Of a stretch of DNA of 64,000 nucleotides, positions 46,474 through 54,431 are shown in pieces; within the stretch, counting starts at the first letter, position 1; each line of letters starts with the position of its first letter. Source of the DNA: Halorubrum ruber (GTDB taxonomy: Archaea; Halobacteriota; Halobacteria; Halobacteriales; Haloferacaceae); assembly GCF_018228765.1 (NCBI RefSeq), contig NZ_CP073695.1, forward strand, positions 2,232,001-2,296,000. Direction: 5' to 3'. The position numbers were made by a program, and so were the translations under genes. A model generated the notes under the pieces. The model saw nothing but the letters and a program-made list of their open reading frames with translations. It was not told where the DNA came from and made no database searches.

Positions 46474-46998
46474 ATGCCACCGAAAACAGCGTCGTCGAAG
46501 CTGTTCGGCTACGATATCGAGTTCACGTACTCCGAGACGTGGATAGCCTACGCGCTGTTGTCGTTGCGGCTGATGATGGGCTGGGTGTTCTTCTACGCCG
46601 GGATCGTGAAGGTGATCGATCCGAACTGGAGCGCCCGGCCGTTCCTCGTCAACGTGGACCCGGCGAACCCGCTCGTCGACGTGTGGGCGGCGATGGCCGA
46701 CTGGGTCTGGCTCCTGACCCCCCTCAATCAGGTCGGCCTGACGCTGGTCGGAATCGCGCTGATCCTCGGCGCATTCTTCCGGTTCAGCGCCCTCTGTGGA
46801 GCGCTCATGATGCTGTTCTACTGGGCGGCGTCCTACCCGTTCCCGGACGCGATCTTCATCGACTTCCACCTCATCTACGCGTTCCTGCTGTTCCTCCTCG
46901 GAGCGGCGGGCGCCGGTCGGATCATCGGCCTCGACCAGCGGCTCGAGGAGATCGGCTTCGTCCAGAACAACCCGCGGCTCGCCCTTCTGCTCGGGTAG
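46474..46998 (+). CDS. DoxX family membrane protein
   Basis: The 174-residue protein has four membrane helices. The DoxX core is present: ALLSLRLMMGWVFFYAGIVKVIDPNW at about 25-50 and the repeated glycine-rich helices LVGIALILGAFFRFSALCGALMM and LIYAFLLFLLGAAGAGRIIGLDQRL. DoxX proteins are subunits of thiosulfate:quinone oxidoreductase in some archaea and are widespread accessory membrane proteins elsewhere. No DoxD/DoxA partner is seen. It is the last accessory-type gene of the 31-47 kb region. Confidence 0.85.
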   Translation: MPPKTASSKLFGYDIEFTYSETWIAYALLSLRLMMGWVFFYAGIVKVIDPNWSARPFLVNVDPANPLVDVWAAMADWVWLLTPLNQVGLTLVGIALILGAFFRFSALCGALMMLFYWAASYPFPDAIFIDFHLIYAFLLFLLGAAGAGRIIGLDQRLEEIGFVQNNPRLALLLG

Positions 46999-47024
46999 TC
47001 GGTCTCGCCCCCGACGAGACCGCG

Positions 47025-47666
47025 TCACGGGGTGACGACCGCGTAGCAGTTCCCGCTCGACACCTCCGTTTCGAGCGGTTCGAGGGCGCTTTTTTCGAGG
47101 TCCGCCTCGAACTCCGACGGCGAGTAGATGTGATAGTACCGGGGGACCGTCTCGCCGCCCGGCAGCGTCCAGTCGACGGTCGTGTCGAACCCCTCGTCGC
47201 GATCGAACCGGTCGTGCGCCGTGCTCCACGCGCTGACGAGCGCGACCCCGTCGGGCGCGAGGACGCGTGCCAGTTCGTTCAGGCTCTCGACGCGGGCCGC
47301 CCGCGGCGAGAGGTGGTGGAGCGTGGCGACGTAGACGGCGAGGTCGACCGCGTCGTCGCGGACCGGGAGCGCGCCCGCGTCCCCGTGGACGAACGCGGCC
47401 GAGTCCGCGAATCCCCGGTCGCGAGCGCGCGCGACCGCCTCGTCGAGCAGGCCGCGGCTGAGGTCGACCCCGACGGCGGCCTCGGCGCGCGCCGCGAGCG
47501 CCTCCGTGTGCCGGCCGTTCCCGCAGCCGACGTCGAGCGCGACGGTTCCCGACCGGCCCTCCAGGAACGACTCGACCTCGGGCCACGCGTACTCCCGCGT
47601 CTTCGAGAAGTGCGTCGCGATGCGGTCGTACGTCGACTGCGGATCGCCGGGCGACTGCGGGTCCAT
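47025..47666 (-). CDS. Class I SAM-dependent methyltransferase, Trm9/ABH8-like
   Basis: The 213-residue protein starts TYDRIATHFSKTREYAWPEVESFL. It has the SAM motif VALDVGCGNGRH, DLSRGLLDEA, VHGDAGALPVRDDAVDLAVYVATLHHL and a C-terminal YYHIYSPSEFEADLEKSAL ... SGNCYAVVTP. Motifs and length resemble the tRNA wobble-uridine carboxymethyl methyltransferase Trm9, whose substrate in archaea is not settled; a general methyltransferase is the safer name. Confidence 0.85.
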   Translation of the reverse strand: MDPQSPGDPQSTYDRIATHFSKTREYAWPEVESFLEGRSGTVALDVGCGNGRHTEALAARAEAAVGVDLSRGLLDEAVARARDRGFADSAAFVHGDAGALPVRDDAVDLAVYVATLHHLSPRAARVESLNELARVLAPDGVALVSAWSTAHDRFDRDEGFDTTVDWTLPGGETVPRYYHIYSPSEFEADLEKSALEPLETEVSSGNCYAVVTP

Positions 47667-47707
47667 ACCGAGCCCTCGGTCGCGACGCGCTTATGCCGAC
47701 CGGACCG

Positions 47708-49900
47708 TCACACGGCGCCGATCGCGACGAACGCGACGAGCGTGAGCGCGAGCAGCACCACGACGTGTTTCACGCCGTCGCGCACCGACCCCTCCCCGAG
47801 CTGGCCGGCGACGAGCCCGGAGCAGACCGCCTGGATCGACGCGGCGTGGAAGAACAGCTGCTCGTAGGCGTCGACGTTGATGTCGCCGATCCCGTCCGCG
47901 ATCCCTCCCGGACCGCCGGGGACGCCGGCCCCCGCGTCCGGGAGGCTCCCGCCCGTCCCCGGGACGCCCGCCGACTCGATGGCGGGGATGAAGGAGACGG
48001 ACAGCGCCGCGATGATCCCGAGGAAGACGAGGAAGGAGATGTAGATGACGATGAGGTACGTTAACATTACCTGTCGGCGCTCGCGCCGGAGCGACCAGGT
48101 CGCGCGCGACTCGTCGGCTGCGATCCGGAGGACGGGCCCGACGTCGCCGCTCGCGCGGATCGCGTTGGTGACGAGCGCGACCGCGCGGGACATCATCGGC
48201 GATCGAACGCGGCGTTCGAGGCGGCGCAGCGCGGTCGAGACGTCCGCGCCCCAGTCGACGTCGCGTCGGGTCCGGCGGAGGTCCTCGGTCAACGCCTCGA
48301 GGTTCGAGTCGGCGACGCGGCGGACGCTGCCGACCACGGCGGTCCCCGCCTCGTTGACGCTGGCGAGCCGGTCGAGGAAGTCGGGCACCGCGGACTCGAT
48401 GCGTCGGACCCGACGCTTGCCGAACTCGTAGGCGACCGCGTACGCCGCGAGGACGAACGCCGTCGCGGCGACGATCGGCCCGTCGATCTGGCCGACCATC
48501 TCCACGGGCGTCCCGAGCGTGACCGGGAACGCGAAGACGAGCAGCCCGGCGACCGCGACCGGGACCGCGACGAGCAGGACCGTTTGCGGGGAGGCCAGCA
48601 CCGTCTCGGCCGGCGACGCGATCAGCCGCCGCGCCCAGCGGAGGCGGTCGTAGACGCGGAGCCGCTCGCGGCTCTCGGTCCAGCGGTCCGCGCCGCTCCG
48701 GTCTACGGCCCCCCTGTCTGCGTCGCGCCCCGTCGCCGCGCCGCCGTCGAACCGGGCGGCCTCCCCTCTGTCCCCGGGCTCGTCCGTCGCGTGGCGCACG
48801 CCGGTGACCGAGGGGGTGTCCGGGTCGTCGAGCGACGACGCCGCGACGGTCTCGGTGCCGCCGACGCCCTGCGTCACGCTGTCGACGTAGACGACGAAGC
48901 CGAAGGTGGCGAGCGGCACGCCGAGGTAGACGACGACGCGGAGGATCGGGAGCGTGTCCTGCAAGACGAGACCGATGACGACGAGGATAGTGATGAAAAA
49001 GAGCGGGCCGGCGACGAGCGCCGTCACGTACGCCTCGGCGAACGTCGAGAGCAGCTCGAGGTACTGCTCCTGTTTCGCCTCCGCCTCCGCCTGGTAGCGC
49101 TCGTACTGGTCGTCGAGGAACGACGACACCGACTGCCCGGTGCCGAGGACGGAGGCGAGGTTCTCCGAGAAGTCCGCTAAGTCGTCGCTGGGCGTCCGCC
49201 GCGAGATCCGCTGGAGCGCGGTGAGCGCGTCGGTGCCGAAGGCGTTCATGTCGCGGACCGCGACCGACAGCTCCGTGGCGGCCTCGCCGTACACCGACTC
49301 GTTCTCCGCGAGCGTGTCCATCACGCGCGGGAACGCCATCCCGGAGCGCGAGAGCGCGTACATGAACGCGACCGTCCGCGGCAGGGTGGCGTCGATCTCG
49401 GCCGCGCGGGCGTGGGCGCGCTGGTCGAGCAGCTGCCACCGGGCGACGTACGCGCCGAGCGCGAGCCCGGACCCGACGGTCGCGGAGACGACCGCGAGCA
49501 GGACGAACAGCCTGCCGAGCCCGAGGTCGGCGAGCCGCGCGACGACGGCAACGAACTCGAACGCGGCCGGGAGCGCCTCGCGGATCGCCGCCTCGCCGAC
49601 GTCGAGCGCGGCGAGTAACCCCGCGGCCGCGTACACGCCGATCACGCTGCCGGCGACGCCGAGGACGGCGGCGTACAGCAGCGTCCGCGAGGCGTACACG
49701 CGGTGGGTGGTGCCGGCGACGTGGGCCGCACGCATCCGATCTCGCTGGGCCTGCCGCCGCGCCTCGTCCTCGCCGACGTAGTCGCCGAACGCCGACAGCG
49801 CGACGCGGGTGACGAACAGGTCCGCGCGGTCGTCGACGAGCGGCAGCGCGAGCGCGAGGCAGGCCGCGACCGCGACGGCAAGGGGGAGGTACTCGATCAT
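47708..49900 (-). CDS. Type II/IV secretion-type membrane protein PilC (TadC/GspF, two domains)
   Basis: The 730-residue protein has nine or so membrane helices and two T2SSF domains, at about 150-330 (LPRTVAFMYALSRSGMAF ... DDQYERYQAEAEAKQEQYLEL) and about 500-680 (VPDFLDRLASVNEAG ... LTYLIVIYISFLVFLG). A ~110-residue acidic linker (about 345-415) joins the halves. It is the membrane platform for type IV pilus assembly and pairs with the PilB ATPase whose stop overlaps its start by 4 nt. No prepilin gene follows in the window. Confidence 0.92.
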   Translation of the reverse strand: MIEYLPLAVAVAACLALALPLVDDRADLFVTRVALSAFGDYVGEDEARRQAQRDRMRAAHVAGTTHRVYASRTLLYAAVLGVAGSVIGVYAAAGLLAALDVGEAAIREALPAAFEFVAVVARLADLGLGRLFVLLAVVSATVGSGLALGAYVARWQLLDQRAHARAAEIDATLPRTVAFMYALSRSGMAFPRVMDTLAENESVYGEAATELSVAVRDMNAFGTDALTALQRISRRTPSDDLADFSENLASVLGTGQSVSSFLDDQYERYQAEAEAKQEQYLELLSTFAEAYVTALVAGPLFFITILVVIGLVLQDTLPILRVVVYLGVPLATFGFVVYVDSVTQGVGGTETVAASSLDDPDTPSVTGVRHATDEPGDRGEAARFDGGAATGRDADRGAVDRSGADRWTESRERLRVYDRLRWARRLIASPAETVLASPQTVLLVAVPVAVAGLLVFAFPVTLGTPVEMVGQIDGPIVAATAFVLAAYAVAYEFGKRRVRRIESAVPDFLDRLASVNEAGTAVVGSVRRVADSNLEALTEDLRRTRRDVDWGADVSTALRRLERRVRSPMMSRAVALVTNAIRASGDVGPVLRIAADESRATWSLRRERRQVMLTYLIVIYISFLVFLGIIAALSVSFIPAIESAGVPGTGGSLPDAGAGVPGGPGGIADGIGDINVDAYEQLFFHAASIQAVCSGLVAGQLGEGSVRDGVKHVVVLLALTLVAFVAIGAV

Positions 49901-51630
49901 CGGTCGGTGGCGTCGGGGTCGACGCCGTCGGCGGCTTCGGGACCGCGGTCGGCCCCGTCGCCCGGCGCGACCGCGTCGGTCTCATCCGCGATATCGGCGG
50001 CGTCGACGCCCTCGGCCGCGGCGGCGCGCTCGTCGAGCTTCTCCATCACGCGGTCGGCGTCGGCGTAGTACTCGTTGACGAGGGCGGTGAACGTGCGGTA
50101 GTCGTCGATGCCGAGCGCGGAGAGCAGTTCGATGAAGCGCTCGCGGCGCCGGACCTCGCGGAGCAGCTCCGCCCGGGACCAGCCGCGCTCGTCGGCGATC
50201 TCCTCCAGCAGCGAGGAGTCGTTCCGGCGGAACGTGTCGGAGTCGGGCACCCACTCGAACGCCGAGGAGTAGTCGAGCTCGCCGGTGCGCTGGTCGATGC
50301 CGCCGATCTCGCCGATCGTCTTCGCGCGCCGCACGCGCTCGTCGTCGGAGCGCGTGAGCGTCTGGACCGAGAGCATGTCGAGCGACTGGACCATCGCGCG
50401 GGGGACGTTGATCGGCTCGTTCTCCAGCCGGTTGATCACCGTCTCGATCGAGTCGGCGTGCATCGTCGAGAAGGTGGTGTGGCCGGTGTTCATCGCCTGG
50501 AAGAGGGTGATCGCCTCCTCGCCGCGCACCTCGCCGACGACGATGTACTCCGGGCGGTGGCGCAGCGCCGAGCGCAGCAGGTCGTACATGTCGATGTCCG
50601 TCCCCTCGTACCGGCGCTCGCGGGTGACCGCGGAGAGCCAGTTGTCGTGGTACAGGGAGAGCTCGCGGGTGTCCTCGATGGTGAGCACCTTCGCGCGCGG
50701 CGGGACGAACATCGACACCGCGTTCATCGAGGTGGTCTTCCCCGAGGCGGTGCCGCCCGCGAAGATGAGGCTCTTGTTGTGCTCGATGCAGAGCCAGAAG
50801 TACGCCATCTGCTCGACGGAGAAGGTCCCGTACTCCACGAGGTCGACTGGCGTGAACGGGTCCTCGGCGTACTGGCGGATGGTGAACGCCGAGCCCCGCG
50901 GGGTCACCTCCTCGCCGAGCGCCAACTCCGCGCGCGACCCGTCCGGGAGCGTCGTCTCGACGATGGGGTCCCCGACGGAGACGTGGCGCCCGGACTGCTG
51001 GGCGAGCCGGATCACGTAGCTGTCGAGCGCCTCCTGTCCGAACGAGACGTTCGTCTCGATGTCCGTGTACTCGTCGTGGTAGACGAAGATCGGGAGGTCG
51101 TAGCCGTCGCAGGAGACGTCCTCGATGTGGCGGTCGTTGAGGAGGGGGTCGACCTTCCCGTAGCCGCGGAAGTCGCGGTAGAGGTAGTACGCGAGCGCGT
51201 GGAACGTGTCCATCCCGACCTCGACGCCGTACCCCTCTAACAGCGTCTCCAGCTCCGCTTTGAGCGTCTCCTCGTCCGTCTTGCCGCTCCCCTCGCGGTA
51301 GAGGAGGGGGTCGCGGATGTCGTCGACGACGCGGTCGAGGAGCTCGCGCTCGAATCCGTCGAGCTCGGGTTCGACGGCGTAGTAGCGGTGTTCGCTCTCG
51401 ACCTCGTCGTAGGTGATGACGACGTACGCGTACGGGGCGTTCACCCAGTACCGGTCGACCTCGCGCTCGTCGTCGGGGACGACGAACGACGCGAGCGGGC
51501 CGTCCTCGCCGGGGCGGAACGGGCGGACGTCGAGCGTCGACCCCTGAAGCAGCTCCCACGTACGCGAGAGGCGCCGCTGGAGGGCCTCGATCCGGTCGCC
51601 GAGGTCGCTCCCGCCGGCATCACTCGCCAT
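49897..51630 (-). CDS. Type IV pilus/secretion ATPase PilB (GspE family)
   Basis: The 577-residue ATPase carries a family N-terminal domain and the ATPase core: Walker A LIFAGGTASGKTTSMN at about residue 310, Asp box LTIEDTRELSL, Walker B with YIVVGEVRGEEAI, and the His box HTTFSTMHADSIET. The C-terminal tail is acidic and low in complexity. It powers pilus extension or protein secretion. With the PilC-type gene immediately downstream (4-nt overlap) it forms a typical archaeal pilB-pilC operon. Confidence 0.95.
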   Translation of the reverse strand: MASDAGGSDLGDRIEALQRRLSRTWELLQGSTLDVRPFRPGEDGPLASFVVPDDEREVDRYWVNAPYAYVVITYDEVESEHRYYAVEPELDGFERELLDRVVDDIRDPLLYREGSGKTDEETLKAELETLLEGYGVEVGMDTFHALAYYLYRDFRGYGKVDPLLNDRHIEDVSCDGYDLPIFVYHDEYTDIETNVSFGQEALDSYVIRLAQQSGRHVSVGDPIVETTLPDGSRAELALGEEVTPRGSAFTIRQYAEDPFTPVDLVEYGTFSVEQMAYFWLCIEHNKSLIFAGGTASGKTTSMNAVSMFVPPRAKVLTIEDTRELSLYHDNWLSAVTRERRYEGTDIDMYDLLRSALRHRPEYIVVGEVRGEEAITLFQAMNTGHTTFSTMHADSIETVINRLENEPINVPRAMVQSLDMLSVQTLTRSDDERVRRAKTIGEIGGIDQRTGELDYSSAFEWVPDSDTFRRNDSSLLEEIADERGWSRAELLREVRRRERFIELLSALGIDDYRTFTALVNEYYADADRVMEKLDERAAAAEGVDAADIADETDAVAPGDGADRGPEAADGVDPDATDR

Positions 51631-51842
51631 GGATACGGGGACGTAATGGCGGGGGAAGTTAAACTACCCCCGACGATTATCAGGAGCGAGGCCGGGACCC
51701 ACGGCCGCGGCGCCGACGCGGCGCGGACGACTGAGGGTACGACGCGGACGCCGGGGGCGCCGTCGACGCGGCGCTGTCGGCTCCGCGCCGCCGATCCGCC
51801 CGTTACGTTGATACGGCCGGACCGCAAAGCGTTCCATAGGAA

Positions 51843-52334
51843 ATGCGGCGTGACTACTTCGATCTGACCGTCGAGGGCGTCGACGAGGGCGCCGGCTCCC
51901 GATCGCCCCCGCTGGTGCGGATCGACTTCCACGGGCCGGAGGAACTGCTCCGCGAGCGGCTCTCCGGGGGCGAGAGCGACGACATCATCGTCGAAACGGA
52001 CGGCGACGACCTGCTCACAGCAGACGAGATCGACGTCGCGTTCCGGCTCCGCGAGCCGCTGGACGAGGCGGACGACCCGGAGGGCGTCGTCGGCGTCACC
52101 AACCGGTACACCGGCGACTTCGTCCTCGAACTCAACGAGACGGCGACGGACGTCCTCCCGTTCATCCACGCCGCGCGCGACGCGACCGACGACGGCGACG
52201 CCCGGTACCGCGTCGAGATCGACGTCGACGGCGAGCGGCTCGTCGCCTACGACAAGGACACCTTCCTCGTGTACGACCACGAGGGGAACCTCCTCCGCAG
52301 CGAGAGTCTGATCCCCTCGGGCGTCGAGCTGTAG
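51843..52334 (+). CDS. Conserved haloarchaeal protein (DUF5793-like)
   Basis: The 163-residue soluble acidic protein has regular beta segments: RRDYFDLTVEGVD at the start, VVGVTNRYTGDFVLELNETATDVLPFI in the middle and TFLVYDHEGNLLRSESLIPSGVEL at the end. I recognise it as the DUF5793 family; no function is known. It is divergent from pilB with a 210-nt intergenic region in which I see no further feature. Confidence 0.8.
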   Translation: MRRDYFDLTVEGVDEGAGSRSPPLVRIDFHGPEELLRERLSGGESDDIIVETDGDDLLTADEIDVAFRLREPLDEADDPEGVVGVTNRYTGDFVLELNETATDVLPFIHAARDATDDGDARYRVEIDVDGERLVAYDKDTFLVYDHEGNLLRSESLIPSGVEL

Positions 52335-52355
52335 CGGCGGCGATTTTCCCGCGAG

Positions 52356-53228
52356 TCAGAGGCTGACGCTGTCCGGCACGAACCGCACCGAGTCCCCGGG
52401 CCGGAGGTCGAACGCGCCGTCCCCGCGCCCGTCGTTGACGTCGCACTCCGCGTAGCCGTGGCTCCCGACGGTGACGAGGCGCTCACCGGGGTCGACGGCG
52501 CCGAACGTCTCTGCGACCGGCGTGAGGTCACCGTTGACCCGGATCCAGTCGCGGCCGCGGACCAGCTCCCCGGGGACGTTGGTGATCACGTTGCCGAACC
52601 GGTCGATCGCGAGCACCTCGCCGTCGACCGCAATCACGTCGCCGTCGCCGTCCTCGCCGCCGGCCGCTTCATCGCCCCCATCGTCGCGCTCGACCGTCGG
52701 CTCCGGGAAGCGGACGTCGACGGGGTCGCTCGCGGGCGTCAGGTCGTCCATCGCCGCGAGCGTCTCGGCGACCGCGTCGGCGTCCGGAGAGCCGTTCGAC
52801 GTCTCCGAAACCTCGTCGAGCGCCGCTCGGATCCGGGCCGCGGCCGGGGCGAACACGTCGCGGCCGTGGAACGTCTCGCTCGCGGGGTCGTCGACCGCGA
52901 CGGTCCACGCCTCGACGTCCGACTCGTCGGCCGCCAGCGCTCGGGCCGGCGGCATCGCGAGTCCGTTGTCCGGGGCCACGATCACGTGGGCGCCGGCGCG
53001 GACAACCAGGGCGTCGCGGTCGGTGCCGACGCCGGGGTCGATTACAGCGCAGTGGACCGCCGGCGGGAACTCCGGGAGGACGAACCGGAGCCAGAAGGCG
53101 GCCGCACGCGGGTCTCCGCGCGGCAGGTCGTGGGCGACGTCGATCAGTTCGGCGTCCGTGTGCCGGCGGATCACTCCCTTCATCGCGGCGGGGTACGGCG
53201 AGCCGAAGTCCGAGGCGAGCGTTATCAT
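52356..53228 (-). CDS. SAM hydrolase (DUF62, SAM hydroxide adenosyltransferase family)
   Basis: The 290-residue protein starts ITLASDFGSPYPAAMKGVI, the signature of the SAM chlorinase/fluorinase/hydrolase family. ALVVRAGAHVIVAPDNGL, FHGRDVFAPAAARI and a C-terminal domain with DRFGNVITNVPG are also present. Most members hydrolyse SAM to adenosine and methionine with hydroxide. A ~30-residue acidic insert (DDGGDEAAGGEDGDGD) sits between the two domains. The start is ATG 53228, with TTTTAAAT about 27 nt upstream. Confidence 0.93.
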   Translation of the reverse strand: MITLASDFGSPYPAAMKGVIRRHTDAELIDVAHDLPRGDPRAAAFWLRFVLPEFPPAVHCAVIDPGVGTDRDALVVRAGAHVIVAPDNGLAMPPARALAADESDVEAWTVAVDDPASETFHGRDVFAPAAARIRAALDEVSETSNGSPDADAVAETLAAMDDLTPASDPVDVRFPEPTVERDDGGDEAAGGEDGDGDVIAVDGEVLAIDRFGNVITNVPGELVRGRDWIRVNGDLTPVAETFGAVDPGERLVTVGSHGYAECDVNDGRGDGAFDLRPGDSVRFVPDSVSL

Positions 53229-53295
53229 GTCAGAACCCGCGGTCGGCGCAGATTTAAAAGGAACGGGCGGCCGCGCCATTCACTCTACCAACTGC

Positions 53296-53537
53296 GGTGG
53301 CGCGTGCCGACGAGCGCCCGCAGGGCGCGAGTCGCACGCGCGAGGGACGCGGTGAGTGACGGGTGACCGAAGGGAACCCGGAGCGAACCGCGAGGCTGGG
53401 GAGGTATGAGGTACGGTCGCTGTGCGGGGTGGGACTTAAAGGGGCAGCCGCGAGGCGGGCGCAGGCGACGTAAGCACCGCAGGGAGCGAGTGAAACGAGC
53501 GACTGAGGAGCGCAGCGAGCGTGCGCCCGCCTCGCGG
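53296..53537 (+). repeat. Structured interspersed repeat, copy 5
   Basis: Hairpin 1 is GCGCGTGC...CACGCGC with inner GCGCCC/GGGCGC. The second domain is of the copy-3 type: CGCGGT/ACCGCG enclosing CGGGT/ACCCG where copy 3 has GGGAC/GTCCC. The perfect 19-bp stem pairs 53445-53463 with 53522-53540. The helix extension has TAAAG against CTTTG, a G-U pair where other copies have C-G. It lies in the 502-nt gap 53229-53730, which has no gene. Confidence 0.85.
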
Positions 53538-53651
53538 CTGGGGCTTTGGAGGCGGTCACCGTCGATCTACGGTCATCTATTTATAAATGAGCGGCTGGGT
53601 CTTTGGAGGCAGTCACCGTCGAACTACCGATGGCCATTTATAAACGATCGA
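53538..53651 (+). repeat. Two 57-nt direct repeats with TTATAAA boxes (tail of copy 5)
   Basis: CTGGG starts at 53538 and 53595, exactly 57 nt apart. TTATAAA boxes start at 53581 and 53638, also 57 nt apart and 43 nt into each unit. A third, degenerate unit (CGTCGATC near 53671) leads into the nadM 3' end. Confidence 0.85.
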
Positions 53652-53730
53652 GGCAGCCAAAGTTGTTCTCCGTCGATCCTCAGTCGACGATTCGCGGCAA
53701 ACGAACACCCACACGGTCGTACTCCCTGCC

Positions 53731-54261
53731 CTATTGGTCCGAAGGTTCGTCGCCTAACGAGTCGGTCTCGGCGATCCGGCGGATGCGCTCGACGCCGTCG
53801 ACCTCGCGGATCACGTCGACGACGGCGTCCGGGACGAGGTCCGCCCAGTCGCGGCCGCGGATCATGCGCTCGCGGAGCTCGGTCCCCTCCAGCACGTCGC
53901 GGCGGAACATCGGCGACTGGCGCACCTCGACGCCGGCCTCCTCGAAGAGCCGGACGACGAGCGGGTTGTTCGAGTACGCGACGTCGAACCGCGGGGTCAT
54001 GCTCTGGACGTGGCTCACCCAGACGGAGTTGCGGTCGAGGTCCTCGATGGGGACGACGTAGGTGGTGGCGTCCAACTCCTCGACCGCCTTCGTCACCATC
54101 ATCACGCGCTCGCCGGCGGTGAAGGGGTTCCGCGTGGTGTGGGAGTCGCCGGCGGAGCCGATCCCCAAGACGAGCTCGTCGACCTCCGCCGCGATCTCTT
54201 CCACCATGTGCCGGTGGCCGTCGTGAAACGGCTGATACCGGCCGATGTAAAACCCCCGCAT
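53731..54261 (-). CDS. nadM: Nicotinamide-nucleotide adenylyltransferase (archaeal NadM)
   Basis: The 176-residue protein begins RGFYIGRYQPFHDGHRHMVE with the nucleotidyltransferase HxGH motif, followed by GIGSAGDSHTTRNPFTAGER and the C-terminal ISSTxxR-type region GTELRERMIRGRDW. It makes NAD+ from NMN and ATP. The start is ATG 54261; TTTATAAATG lies 27 nt upstream, so the mRNA is leaderless. Its promoter region is shared with the divergent lonB. Confidence 0.96.
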   Translation of the reverse strand: MRGFYIGRYQPFHDGHRHMVEEIAAEVDELVLGIGSAGDSHTTRNPFTAGERVMMVTKAVEELDATTYVVPIEDLDRNSVWVSHVQSMTPRFDVAYSNNPLVVRLFEEAGVEVRQSPMFRRDVLEGTELRERMIRGRDWADLVPDAVVDVIREVDGVERIRRIAETDSLGDEPSDQ

Positions 54262-54431
54262 GAGTCTACGTACCGTCGGCGTCATTTATAAACCCCGTGG
54301 GAACGCTTGGACGCCGAGATCGGCGGACATACGGCTTCAAAACGGCGTTTGCTTCCCTCGGGCCGGTGCCTCCGGGGGGAGAAAGTATATCAGTAGCCGA
54401 CCCGTCCTTTTCGATAGCGACACCCGATTCT

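Noticed and set aside
30977-47000. Integrated provirus or plasmid covering the whole accessory region
   Set aside because: No integrase, replication or virion genes are visible, and the tRNA 3'-end copies lie on the opposite side of the tRNA from this region.
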